64,000 nucleotides of DNA, taken from contig NC_059363.1 of assembly GCF_019703515.2 (NCBI RefSeq), forward strand, positions 2,705,817-2,769,816, read 5' to 3'. The number at the start of each line of letters is the position of its first letter. The stretch's first letter is position 1. This stretch comes from Myxocyprinus asiaticus (taxonomy: Eukaryota; Chordata; Actinopteri; Cypriniformes; Catostomidae). Positions 36,860 to 50,189 of this stretch are shown here, one piece after another. The notes under the pieces were generated by a model. That model did no database searches. It was not told where the DNA came from and saw only the letters and a program-made list of their open reading frames with translations. A program made the position numbers and the translations under genes.

Positions 36860-39620
36860 TTTACCTTTGTTTCCGAGCATCTAAAGACCTCAGTTCTTTA
36901 AATTCGCTAAGAACGTCCTAAGACCTTAACGTAAACGAGTCCTCTGGAACGTATTCATCAAGACAGGACTTTTTTCTCTTCATATAAGATAGCCTTTCCA
37001 GGATGTTTGATGTCCTGTTACTGGATGGAATCATAGTCGGAGGTTAATACACTACTATAGTTGTCATACACCACTCGAATTTCTCAGACTTTCTAAAAAT
37101 CTGCAGACTGTATCCCACTAGCACTTGTCCCGACTGAAAACCGGGGCTAAAAATGGGGGATAAATGCGTTACTGCATTATATTTTGTCAAACGGAAGGTA
37201 TCATAAGGCGAGAGCATACTTAAGTTTTCCGAGTGCCGCTACGTCTCGTGCATAGTGCACGTGTTGCAAATTTCATCATGAGCACGGTACATGCGAACTG
37301 TCCTCTACAGCCCAGTTTTTCACACCCCCAGGGCCTGCACATGCCTATCGTGACTATACTTAAGAAAATCACAAAGCAGTCATAGTGTGTATGAAATGAA
37401 TGCATCCATACGGTCTGCTGGTCAAAAGAGTATACCTTGAAAAGCAAGAGCGCTTGACTGTGCATGAGACTTAACACCATGCAGATAAACGAAGTATACA
37501 CTTGCCTTTAGATGACAGCAAATATAATTAATTAAAATGCCACCTACTACATACAGTACAGTAGGCAGCTCACTAGGTTTTGAAACAGAGCCATACGTAA
37601 TCACAACCTTTGCATTCTCAACAGTGCATTTAATTCTGTTCCTACAAAGTAAAAAATGTATAACCTTGTGAAGAGTTATTAATTTAATTGCAATGCAGTT
37701 TAACAGACAGTGCCATCAAATTCAAAAAGAAAGTTCAGTCTGCGGTTTAAGTGTGCAAATACATTCAACAATATGTTGATTAAAAATGCTCGCTACATTA
37801 AACCCAGAGTCGACAGTTTTGTTTGACAGAATAAAAATCAATGCTGTGTCGTGATATGCAAAGCTCCAGCATGCTAAACCGTTCTGAAAACATTCCTGCA
37901 TTACTTATTTATCATAAATCCCTTTTGAGAAAATGTCAGTAGTCTTACATCAGTTCTGTCTGATTATGTGCTTGTTTACACAGAATGCATGCTATATTAA
38001 AAATGGACTTCAATCTTTGATCTATGAAAAAAAAAAAGACATGGCCCGTATGATGCACATCCAATACAAACTAAACTAAAAATTGATCTTTGAAAATGAC
38101 ACACGCACTGAAGTGTAATCTGAGTTTAATATCAGAGATTTCTGGTGGACCTTTAATGGGCATATCAGCCTGTGCTTTGAAACCAGACTTATCTGTCAGT
38201 CGTTTATCAGTCAAACGGAGCATGTTTATCTAATCACCTATAAAGAACACCTGCTGTATTTGTCATTTTCGAGAAAGCTTGCATTAAAAAGTGATTCATC
38301 CATTTAACATATCATCTACTAAGTGGCTGTGCATTTGGATGTAATATATAACCATTAGCACTGCTTGTTTACATTGTGTAAAGATATGAAGCAGGATTGC
38401 TTATGAATCTCACAATATCTCCAGAGATTTGGTCTGTCTGCTGATTTATATTGTATATTTATGCTTAGTTTGTGGCAGTGCATCCATCATTTGCCGCATG
38501 CTGAGTGCTTCATGCTTCATTCATCAGTATGAGACAGATAACTAGCATGTAGAGTTTGACAACTGTTAATTTGCTTTGTTGCATTCCCATAGAAGTTTTT
38601 GTGGCTTGATATAAACTAAGTTTTAATATTTTTGCAAAATGACTTTTACACGGCTCGTCGTACGTATCACAGCAGTTTCCTGGTGAAATGAACTCTTGAG
38701 ATGCTACAACAACAACGACATTTATTTACTTTCACATAAAAAGTAAACAGCAGATTATCAGTTCATAAACACTTAGTTTTCCCCCGTTCCTCACACAATG
38801 CTATTTTATGACATTGAAACACTTCTACTACAGCGCATGACTCGCATTTTAACATTTGCATTGCATAAACAACTACATTTAAAAGCTTGTTTAAACACCA
38901 GGCGCAGCTAGACCCTGGCTGATAGGACTCTTTTGTTAATAACCCTGAATGTTTTAGCCTAATGTCCATTACATCAGGGTACAAAAGCAACAAGGCAGGC
39001 TGCAATTCTTGCTTCAAATGTAATAATTCCGATCAGTGAGCCCCACTTGTATTAATTGACAGCATTTCTGTATCAGAGGCACTGAGGTTTTATTATGCAA
39101 GCCTTATTTCTAATCTTCATTTGTTTTTATCAATCCATACACTAAGTAGATTTAAATGCATGCATCAGTGATGGTCAACTTGTTGGGAGCACCACTTCTC
39201 GCTCCCTAAGATGAACTCTTCCCAGGTTAAGTCAGCTAGCACATTTAACAATTACCATAATTAAATTAGCAGCAAATTCACTCATCGGCGAACCAACCAG
39301 AATTTATTCAGCATTAATCGATCAGAATGAAGAAGGTACGTCAGTAACAATGAACTTTAACAAGGATAATTTGTATGGTGTGCAATTGTTATGCCAGTAG
39401 ATCAGAACCATAATAAAAACGTGCAATGCCAGTTGAATAAAACGATGCAAAAATAAACATTTCACAATGAAAAAAAGTCAGAGATGTGATTAATACACTA
39501 AAAGTGGTTCATGTAAAATTATTATTGTATCATTAATAATGTTTTATTTAACATCAAGGCTATTTATCCTGATATTATTTTTGTTAATATTATTATTAAC
39601 TATATTGTAGCATTTGGTTA
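36860..39620. other. klhl29: Intron 4 stretch with no recognised feature
   Basis: No exon, RNA gene or clear transposon is seen. It is the longest repeat-poor part of intron 4. Small ORFs have no domain. Confidence 0.45.
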
Positions 39621-39628
39621 CATTAAGT

Positions 39629-40306
39629 GGCGTAGCCAAGGGTGGGCCGGGGCCACCCAAATTAGACCCAGGCCCACCTAGAATATTAGAGATTATTCTT
39701 TGATATATATTCCTAATATTTATTTATAAAATTGTTAAAAAAAAAAATGTTTATTCTGATTTCTGAAATTGTAAAAGAACATTTTGAATTCACTGCTTCT
39801 CTGTTGTTAAGGAATTTTTTTTTCTCCCCTTTTCTCCCCAATTTGGAATTCCCAATTCCTAATGCGCTCTAAGTCCTTATGGTGGCGTAGTGACTCACCT
39901 CAATCCGGGTGGCGGAGAACGAATCTCAGTTGCCTCTGCTTCTGAGACTGTCAATCCGTGCATCTTATCACGTGGCTCGATGTGCATGACACCGCGGAGA
40001 CTCACAGCATGTGGAGGCTCATGCTACTCTCCGCGATCCACGCACAACTTACCACATGCCCCATTGAGAGCGAGAACCACTAATCGTGACCACGAGGAGG
40101 TTACCCCATGTGACTCTACCCTCCTTAGCAACCGGGCCAATTTGGTTGCTTACTAGACCTGGCTGGAGTCACTCAGCACACCCTGGGTTCGATCTCGCGA
40201 CTCCAGAGGTAGAAGTCAGTGTCTTCACTCACTGAGCTACCCAGGCCCCCAGTTAAGGAAAACTTAGGCCCACCCAAAATTAATTTCCTGGCTACGCCCT
40301 TGGTTA
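39629..40306. mobile_element. Inverted-repeat element interrupted by a SINE
   Basis: GGCGTAGCCAAGGGTGGGCC at the left and GGCCCACCC... GGCTACGCCCTTGG at the right are imperfect inverted repeats. The family A SINE at 39815-40251 lies inside. Confidence 0.6.
39815..40251 (-). mobile_element. tRNA-derived SINE, family A, reverse
   Basis: Flanked by GTTAAGGAA at 39806-39814 and 40252-40260, an exact 9-bp target duplication. The 88-codon ORF at 39890-40156 is a translation of the SINE. Confidence 0.92.
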
Positions 40307-40309
40307 CAT

Positions 40310-41740
40310 TACATTTCGTGTCCTCTCAGACCTGATTAACTTAATAAATATATAACATCCATCCCTCCCGCACTTTTGGCTTCTAGCTGATGAGGAGGCT
40401 TTTCAAACAGACAGGTGCATATGAGCCGATGAGCATGGAAGTAGGCTATAGCACAGGGAGCGATAGTGTTACTCACTAGGACAGTATGAATGAAATCCTT
40501 CACTCCTTTGAATGAAAGGAGCGAAGGTAATTTAGCATGGGAGCACGACACCGAACTGATGCGGAGCAAGAAGCGGAGTGACCGTCTGTGCACATTTATG
40601 GCGCGAGCATCCGGTATCTGCTACTGACTCGGCAACATCTGCACAACTGGCGGGACGAAACAAATGATGTTCAGAAATATTAAAATGACGATCGCGATGT
40701 ATGTATTTGGGACTAGTCCTTTACCAGATGTTATCAATAAAACAACAGGAACTCTTTGCAGAGACCATATTTTGAATTTAGGGGGCATGCTTGCCCAGAG
40801 CCCCCTTTCATTTTCGTGCTTGGCTGGAACACTAAAAAGATTGAGATGATCAGAGATGTAACGTGTTTAAGTGTCTCACTTCACCATGCAGCTGGAACAC
40901 AAAGCATTTATGCTACATCTGCCTTTAATGTCCAATGTGCTGCATTATGACTAATGATGGAGTGCCACGAAATGAAAGTCGTCAGAACTACCGATCGCTC
41001 CAACGTCAGCTTTTTTAATTATAAACATGAGCGATTGTTTTATTGCATCGCTCACTAACGGAGATGCCATTTGCATGTCAAACTGGTTTTGAAAGGTTTA
41101 TAAATCTATAACATCTTAAATTCAGTAACTAAGCGACAAAGTGCTTGCTCACTGCATGCGCTCACACTAAACTGCTCAATGTGCTGCTGCGTGGGAGAGA
41201 GGGAGAGATGGGGCGGATACTCGCGCATCCAGTTTGATACAAAAACAAGTTTATTGATTTGATACTGGATGTTCATCTGTATTTATTGGTTTAATAATTC
41301 GCAGCTGGACTGTAAAGTGTGTGGGAATGTCCCGTGCTCTGAACGTGGAACTTGCGGGAATTATTCAAATTGTGAATTTTGCAATCCCGTGCCGAATTTC
41401 AGGCCCTGTCATGAAAGGAAGTGTTCTTGTGGGCTAAGCACAGGATGTCACTAAAGTCTAGCAACACCCTTGTTAAACATGATCAAATTGTGCAGTAGCT
41501 GAACTGATTGAGCGTTGCATTTGTGATGTAAACAAGCGGGGTACGAGTCCTGAAGAGCACACGTGTCAACTCGTGAAACGTCCGTAAGTGTCGTAGAAGC
41601 AGCACAAAATGGCGTAGTTGCATCTTTCATCTCGCATTTGCTTTTTATGACACTAGGTTTAGGTTTAAGTTTTAGGATAGGGAGGTTGGTTTTGTTAATT
41701 TAAATGTGGTAATGTGGTCATTTAAATGTGATGTGATATA
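40310..41740. other. klhl29: Intron 4 stretch with no recognised feature
   Basis: No exon or RNA gene seen. A Cys-rich 61-codon ORF at 41269-41454 has no recognisable domain and no splice partners; I treat it as chance. Confidence 0.45.
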
Positions 41741-41749
41741 AATATATTG

Positions 41750-41910
41750 CCCAATGCTGGTCAGGCTGGTATAGATAACTGATTTTAGATGGTTTTTGGG
41801 CACTTGTCAGCTGGTTAGATTGGGAGACCAGCTAGTCTACCAGCTAAACAAGACCAGCAAACCAGATTTTAGCAGGAATGTCATGACCAGCTAAATAAGT
41901 AAAACTGGTT
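41750..41910. repeat. GCTGGT/ACCAGC-rich dispersed repeat
   Basis: Repeated ACCAGCTA, CAGCTGGTTAG and AGACCAGC phrases in both orientations, as in a common class of fish repeats. Confidence 0.6.
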
Positions 41911-42065
41911 ACTTTCACTTGGTATCTGCATGAGTCCTGCATGACTGTTTACATGGAACCAACTCTTTCCACAGAAAAATTCAGTTCATCCACCCAGAAA
42001 AATATAGTCCTACTTCAAAGTGATGTTGTAGACAACTTAACAGCTCAACTAACAAACACTACTTA

Positions 42066-42264
42066 AGAGTGGTAATGGCGTAGTGGGCTAAAGCACATAA
42101 CTGGTAATCAGAATGTTGCTGGTTCGATCCCCACAGCCACCACCATTGTGTCCTTGAGCAAGGCACTTAACTCCAGGTTGCTCCAGGGGGATTGTCCCTG
42201 TAATAAGTACACTGTAAGTTGCTTTGGATAAAAGCGTCTGCCAAATACATAAATGTAAATGTAA
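42066..42264 (+). mobile_element. V-SINE-like tRNA-derived SINE
   Basis: Head GGCGTAGTGGGCTAAAGCAC, B-box GGTTCGATCCCC, central TGTCCTTGAGCAAGGCACTT and tail TTTGGATAAAAGCGTCTGCC followed by AAATGTAAATGTAA. About 200 bp and complete in structure. Confidence 0.88.
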
Positions 42265-43635
42265 GAATTCATAAAACAAAAAAACATGAGTTTAACACTT
42301 GCCCCATAGACCTCTATTGTAAGTGCATTATTATCCATGCATTTTTATTTAGTTTTACAAACGGTCAGAATTAATTTACTTTGATAACCATTGATATTAA
42401 ATTGTAAATAGCCCAGAATAGTCCTTATAATTCCTATATTTGATAGAATTAGTTGATTTGTCAACGCTTGTTCTGGTATGTAATCAAATGTAATGCACAC
42501 AACGTCACACACAGCAACAAGAAAAAGACTCACTTTTATAGATTTCAGGCCTGATTTTTTTAGTTGACCATGTTTTCTCTTAAGAACGTAGGCAAATGAG
42601 TGTACTTAATGCTCCCTCATTTCCTGGAAAATGACTGAAAAAAATACTTTTTATATACTGTAAGTGCCATGCTTTCATAATTGTGTTTTTTCAGTCTAAT
42701 CAAGATAATAGTCATAGTCCTTGGAGAAAAGAGTCATAACCATATCAATGTTTTTTTTGTTTTGTTTTTTTTTTCAGGGCAGAAATGAGAATATAATTAT
42801 TGCTAGCCCCACTAGTAAGTCCCAAAAAGCAATTTTCTGAGCACGGCAATAGTAGCAGAATAAGTCACTTAACATTTCTTTAATTGACTGAGCACGCAAG
42901 CTGAATTTCTATTACTTTCCCACATTCTCCCACTTCTTACTGGTCGACTTTTTCCCCCCTTTTGTTTCTTAATATTTCTCCTCTTCCACTTGCATCTGAC
43001 AGCAATAAACTTTTTCTTTTTTTTTTTTTCTTTTCAGGAGTAACATTCTTGATTTTTCAGCCTCCTCCAGAGATACTCACCTCACCTCATGTTATGCTTT
43101 TACCTCTTTCCAAGTAATATCACTGTTCGTATGCAGGCCGTGGTGAACTCTGTTTTAGCAGGTCTTTGAAAGTAAACCCTCGTCCCAGTCATGGAACGGT
43201 CCGTTTCCCCAGTAGGATGGCTGCTGGTGCCCTGTGGCAGAACTGATTCTCGACCCCTCCTTACACTGTCTGTCTGTTTTCTGTGTGCTTTTCATATGTT
43301 CACATCTATACACTATAATATTGCATAAAGTTTGTCTTAGACTTTAAGCAATTGCAGATAACTTCAGAACAGGCCAACAAACATATTGATTTGGTAAAAG
43401 GCGAAGTGTGTCGAAGGCGAAGACAACTACTTTATAAGTTATTCGTTGATTGATTCCCCTGAAAAGTGCAACATTAGCCAAGTTTCCTTCAACGTGATCT
43501 CGCGAGAATTTGTATGCATTCTTACGTGATGTGTGGTTCTAGCAAACGTACATTTGCTTAAGTTTGCATAGACACTGAAACATACAATATTTACATGATA
43601 GCATCTAGAACATTAACATTAGAAGTGAACACCTT

Positions 43636-44090
43636 GGGGCCTGGGTAGCTCAGTGGTAAAGATGCTGGCTACCACCCCTGGAGTTTGCTAGTTCGCTAGT
43701 TCGAATCCCAGGGCGTGCTGAGTGACTCCCAGGTCTCCTAAGCAACCAAACTGGCCCGGTTGCTAGAGAGGGTAGAGTCACATGGGGTAACCTTTGCTAT
43801 TTCGAATCCCAGGGCATGCTGAGTGACTCCAGCCAGGTCTTCTAAGAGTACATGGGGTAACCTCCTCATGATCACTATAATGTGGTTTGTTCTTGGTGGG
43901 GCGTGTGGTGAGTTGAGCGTGGATGGCATGAAGCCTCCACATGCGTTATGTCTCCATGGCAACATGCTCAACAAGCTACGTGATAATATGTCCGCCACCA
44001 CCCGGATTGAGGCGAGTCACTACGCCACAATGAGGACTTAGAGCACATTGGGAATTGGGTGAATAAGGGGAAAAAATCCCCCCCCCAAAA
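43636..44090 (+). mobile_element. tRNA-derived SINE, family A, with a duplicated head-side module
   Basis: Flanked by AGAAGTGAACACCTT (43621-43635) and AGAAGTGAATGCCTT (44091-44105), a 15-bp target duplication with two differences. The segment from TTCGAATCCCAGGGC through ACATGGGGTAACCT occurs twice in tandem (first at about 43700, again at about 43799), the second shorter. Confidence 0.9.
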
Positions 44091-44326
44091 AGAAGTGAAT
44101 GCCTTTAGAAACATACAAATGGGTACGTGCATTGATTGAATCCAAGAATATATTGAATTCATCAGTTAATTTTATTGCATTTATAATCAATGAGATTGGT
44201 TAAATGTTAAATGTCATCACATTTATTTAACGCAGTTGATGCATTTACCTTGTATAACCATAAAATGGTTTCATGGCTGCCCTATTCAACTCGTTCCAAA
44301 GGATTTTATCATTTTAACCAAGACTT

Positions 44327-44717
44327 AAAGGAATGTTCCGGGTTCAAGACAAGTTAAGCTCAATCAACAGCATTTGTGGCATAATTATCAAAAAAAAAAA
44401 AAAAAATTATATATATATATTGGCCCCTCCTTTTCTTTAAAAAAGCAAAAATCAATGTTCCAGTGAAGCACTTACAATGGAAGTCAATGGGGCCATTTTT
44501 TATGTTAAAATACTGTTTCAAAAGTTTACCCACAAGACATAAACAATATGTGTGTTAATATGATTTTAGTGTCATAAAATCACTTACTAACCTTTTCAGT
44601 GTGAAGTTAAAGCCATTTTTACAACTTCGTTGGCATGTCAATGTAATGTCAATATCACTAAAATGACTTCAAAAACGACGAGCTCAAATAATACACAAGT
44701 TTTAACAGAAGAATTAA
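44327..44717. mobile_element. Half of a family B MITE between 22-bp direct repeats
   Basis: Begins within TTAAAGGAATGTTCCGGG and stops in mid-element at ACAGAAGAATTAA. A 22-bp sequence, TTTATCATTTTAACC followed by AAGACTT or CAGACTT, lies on both sides (44305-44326 and 44718-44739, one mismatch). The opposite MITE arm is absent. Confidence 0.75.
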
Positions 44718-45564
44718 TTTATCATTTTAACCCAGACTTGCCTTTAAAATGTTCTTCTGTAATTGTTTAATCATTCATTAAGTATTTAATTTTCAGTTTG
44801 CCATGGGACACAAAAAGAAATTTCAGAATATGCTGCGGTTCAAAAAAAGAAAGAAATACCATAAAATACAAATGTTTACTTTATTGAACCTTTATTTAAC
44901 CAGATTGGTTCTGTTGAGATTTTAATCTCTTTTACAAGAGAGACCTGGCAATGAAAGGCAGCAGCCAAATATAGACCATATACAATATAAATACATAAAC
45001 AAACAACATATAAAAATGCAATCATTTACAACAATCACAATTAGAAGATTTAAGTTCCTCAAACTTAACAATCATTTTAAAAACCACCAAAGTACCATAA
45101 GTATAAAAGTAATTAATTTTATTCATTCGCAGTAATCCAAGTCTTCAGATAGCTGTGTGTGAGAAATAGACCCAAATGTAAACTTTTTATTCAACGATCT
45201 TTGTCTAAATCCGCCGTATCGGCCACAACAGCCGAAACTGTGGACTCAAAATTAAAATAAATTGGCACCTCAAGAAGCGTCACTGCCATAAAACCTGAGA
45301 TGTCAAATGTTCATTGTCTCTCAGTTGTCTGGTGACTGATTGCACGTTGCCATATATTGCTAGTATTTTCTCTTGTTTTTCAGTAAAAAGATCTAAACAT
45401 CCTTAAAAGAAAAAAGAAAAAAACTATATTAAAAAGGTAATAATAAGACTTGTTTTCAGAGGATATATCTTTAATTTAATTTTTCATTAGCAGCATCACT
45501 AAATATGATGATATTTATTCTTAAAACAAGAATAATTTTCCAATTGGTTAAGTAAAATAAACAT

Positions 45565-46220
45565 AAATGGATAGTTCACCCAAAAATTAAAATTCTCTCA
45601 TCATTTACTCACCCTCATGCCATCTCAGATGTGTATGACTTTCTTTTTTCAGCAGAACACAAATGAAGGTTTTTAGAAGAATATCTCAGCTCTGTAGGTC
45701 CGTACAATGCAAATGAATGGTGACCAGGCCTTTGTAGCTCCAAAAATCACATAAAGGCAGCATAAAACTAATCCATATGACTCCCATGTTTAAATCCATT
45801 CTTCAGAAGTGATATGATAGGTGTGGGTAAGAAACAGTTCAAAATGTAATCCTTTTTTTTACTCTAAATTTCCACTTTCACTTTTACATCTGAAAGTGAA
45901 AGTGAAAGTGGAGATTTAGGGTAAAAAATGACTTAAATATTGTTCTGTTTCTCACCCACACCTATCATATCACTTCTGAAGACATGGATCAAACCACTGG
46001 AGTCAGATGGATTAGTTTTATGGTGCCTTTATGTGATATTTGGAGCTACAAAGGTCTGATCACCATTCACTTGTTTTGTATGGACCTACAAAGCTGAGAT
46101 AGTATTCTTCTAAAAATCTTAATTTATGTTCTGCTGAAGAAATAAAATCATACACATATGGGATGGCATGAGAGTGAGTAAATGATGAGAGAATTTACAT
46201 TTTTGGTGAATTATCCATTT
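45565..46220. mobile_element. Long foldback element, about 650 bp
   Basis: The two halves are near-complete inverted repeats around a hinge near 45890 with AAAGTGAAAGTGAAAGTGG. Ends AAATGGATAGTTCACCC and GGTGAATTATCCATTT. It appears to sit inside a second foldback element whose arms lie near 45360-45560 and 46225-46290. Such GGATAGTTCACCC elements are common in fish. Confidence 0.8.
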
Positions 46221-46636
46221 AATTCAAGATATATTCTCTTCTCTGAAGTTGCTATATTTCTGGAAAACAAAAACAAAATACTGCTTAAGAAAATGTTGTT
46301 CTCTCCAGACGCTGGGTGTCTAGACACAGATGCTAGAGGTTTATAGGTTTGGTGCCTTAACCTGTCTCTAAAGACTCGTTCCCAAACTATGGATAAACCA
46401 AAGCTGTAGTGTGTCCGTCTGTCACTCAGCCCTTACGAGATACGCTCGCAGCTCATCGCCAGCCAGGCAATCTGCACTCTCCATATGCCTTTAAATATGC
46501 ATTATGTATGAAAACGCATAGCGGCTCACTGGAGTTTTCCCTCAAGCGCTGCTGTTGAGAAACATACTTCTCCAAACTTTGAGTCACACTGACTTAACAG
46601 CTTCAAAATGAGTCAGTCTCGCTCTCCACTGCTTGA

Positions 46637-46951
<315 letters not shown>

Positions 46952-47426
46952 TAATATTCACCAACCACTTCAATTCTCCAAAGCTTTGGTTCATCAACCA
47001 AACATGCTATTTATTTATTTTTTTATTGTAAAGTGCTTGAATACTGTTCAAGACAATGGTAAGAGCAGGGGCGATTCTAGGATTTTGATCTTAAGGGGGC
47101 TCAGCCCACAATTACACTATAAGATGTGCAAATTTAATGTATTCTGCTCTTTAGCATTGATAGTGTTTTGTTTTTTTACTGTGTTTACATAATTCAAGAT
47201 AGCCAGCTAATATACGGTGCGCTCAGAATATTGTCATTTTCAGTATTACACACTTATAGTTATATAAAAAAAACTGAAACCATTAAAAGAACAATTCTTA
47301 TATTTGTTTAGTTATTTTCCATTTATTAACAAATGTAAAATGTTTTGTTTATTATAGAAAATCAATAATTTCGCAACTTCTATAGATTAAAGTTATATCA
47401 AACACCAAAAAAAAAAAAATATTTTT

Positions 47427-47584
<158 letters not shown>

Positions 47585-48059
47585 TCATTAAACCATTGAT
47601 AAAGCACAGACGTTCATTACCTAAACAAGTCTATTTATACTTTATTAAAATCAGCGTGTCTACTAAGACATTTTATCAGTGTTTAATTATCATAAGCATT
47701 TTCCCTGCAAATGACATCAAAGCATATAATTTTGTGAACTGCTGTGGTGCATGACCATAAAGGAATATACAAAAAAGACAACATAGCCTAAAAATAATTA
47801 CAGGTTTTAATTATATCCTGATGTCATTAGTCATATGTCATACAGTGCATAGTGAATAAGACATTTACTCATAGCACACGTGAAACGCTTTTACTTGAAG
47901 TTGCACTCACACGCTCATGCGGATCCAGAGCGAGCAGCAATCTCCTGACAGTTTAAACGGCCTGGATCGCCTGCTTGGATTGTCATGGACTGACCATCAT
48001 GATTCATGAATCAGAGGAACTTTTGATCCTGATCCTGAAGTTTCGATTCTGGCTGATAG

Positions 48060-48600
48060 AATACGCGCTTCAGAGGAAGATATTAGATGAGCGCTCGACG
48101 GGAATTACATCTTTTAAGCGAGATATCTGCATATTTGCAGATGGTACATAATAGAAGTTTTCTTGATATTTGCCTTTTATCATTAGAAAAGATACAGGGA
48201 ACTGTTGAGGAGAGACCGTTAGAATACGTGCTTCAGAGGAAGATTTATGAGTGCTCCACAGGATGCTGGAGCTGCTGAAGTTGTGTGAGGTTGGTTTATT
48301 ACATCTGTTTAAACGAGATACAGTATCTGCATATTTGCAGATGGTACATAATAGAAGTTTTATTGATATTTGCCTTTTATCATTAGAAAAGTGACAGGGA
48401 ACTGCTGAGGAGAGGCTGATAGAATATGTGCTTCAGGGGAAGATATATGAGCGTTCAACAGGACGCTGGAGCTACTGAAGTTGTGTGATGTTGGTTTATT
48501 ACATCTGTTTAAACAAGATATGCGCATATTTGCAGACGGTATATGATATTAGTTTTATTGATATTTGCCTTTTTATCATTAGACAAGACAGGTAAAAGTT
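48060..48600. repeat. Tandem repeat inside the hAT-like element, about 3 units
   Basis: Units of about 165-205 bp share GCATATTTGCAGATGGTACA, TGATATTTGCCTTTTATCAT and GTGCTTCAGAGGAAGAT. The 63- and 66-codon ORFs here are repeat translations. Confidence 0.85.
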
Positions 48601-49111
48601 ACAGGGAACTGTTGAGGAGAGAGGGGGAGAATGAAACAGGTGAGCACTTTAACATTGGGAGTTTTCCAAATGGCATTTTTGCACCCTTGAAGGGCACTTC
48701 AGGACGGGGACACCACTCGAAGGGTTGTTCCAAACAAAAGTAAGAAAGTAAATTTTTTCATAAAGGGCCCTTTCACAAGACTTTTAGTGAAGGGTACATT
48801 CAAACTTTAATGCCATGCTCCCGTCAGTGTGCCCACATCAAGAGCTCTGTTCTTCGTAGTGAGTAGGGTATAGGGATGATCACTTTCGATTGGCATTCGC
48901 TTATTATGAGCTTAAATGCGTCTGCCGCGGCTCTGATATGTGGACCATTTAAATGACACTGTGTTGCACACCGGACTATTATTGTAGGAACACGATGGCA
49001 TGTAACAATAAAACAAACCGTGACTGGCCGTTTACATGTCTCAGTCGCTTCACACGCAAGCAGCCGATTCTCAGCGCCCTCAAGAAACAAATGGGCTGAT
49101 GCAGATTATTA

Positions 49112-49362
49112 TTATTTTTTTAATTTTTTTAATTTTTTTTCTCCCCTTTTCTCCCCAATTTGGAATGCCCCACTGAGAGCGAGAACCACGTTATAGCGAC
49201 CACGAGGAGGTTACCCCATGTGACTCTACCCTCCCTAGCAACCAGGCCAATTTGGTTGCTTAGAGACCTGGCTGGAGTCACTCAGCACGCCCTGAATTCG
49301 AACTCGCGACTCCAGGGGTGGTAGTCAGCGTCTTAACTCGCTGAGCTACCCAGGCCCCCACC
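49112..49362 (-). mobile_element. tRNA-derived SINE, family A, internally deleted, reverse
   Basis: Flanked by GATGCAGATTATTA (49098-49111) and GATGCCGATTATTA (49363-49376). About 190 bp of the middle are missing: GGAATGCCC jumps to CACTGAGAGCGAG. Confidence 0.9.
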
Positions 49363-50189
49363 GATGCCGATTATTAAAACATTCTGAATTTTGGCCTCTG
49401 CGACATATCGGTCGACCATTATTACAGAGTCACAGATTTTTAAGGGGGTTGAGATTAATTTTAGGGGGGCTGAAACCTTCCTAAGTAGGGTCTAGATACG
49501 CCTATGGGTGAGAGCACCTGTGCACAATATAGCGTCCATAGTGTTTTTACATCAAGACATTATTTTCATGACAGCTATGCAAATTTTACCCCCCAATTCT
49601 CATTAATGCAGAATCAAAAAAGCCTGTCATTATGATATTCTCATTACCGCAATGTCAAAAAATAAAAATAATTGTTATTTATTTATACTGTACATCACAG
49701 AAATACTCTCTTGGTACTGCCTTTCATTTTCACTGATTTTAATTAAAATAGAACAGCATCTTTTTACTGTAATACAGTGTTAAGGTAATGAGAATCTGCA
49801 TTGAAAACAATGGAAATAATAAAAGTAATATGTTGGCGCGTGTTACAAAAAATTGGGAAGGGGGGGGGGTCATTCTTTATCTATATCCAATTTAATGATG
49901 AGCTGTGTATATTTCTGTTTACTGTAATTTACTGGAACTTCATTCATGGTGAATTTGTAAAGGGAAAGTTCATTATTCATTCAAGTCCATATCTCACACA
50001 CTGTGCCAGGGACTTTCGTTATGTTGATTGACAGATGTGCACAACACACACAAACACACACACACACACTCTTGTGTGGACTAAAGTGAATCAGAAATGC
50101 TCTTTCTCAAAACTGCAGTTATAATGACTGTTACACTGGTTGCGGAAGGGTCCCCTGACTATAGATGTACAGTAATTTCCAGTAAACTG

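Noticed and set aside
41269..41454. Cys-rich 61-codon ORF resembling a small secreted protein
   Set aside because: The cysteine pattern fits no family I know, there is no signal peptide, and no promoter or splice context supports it.
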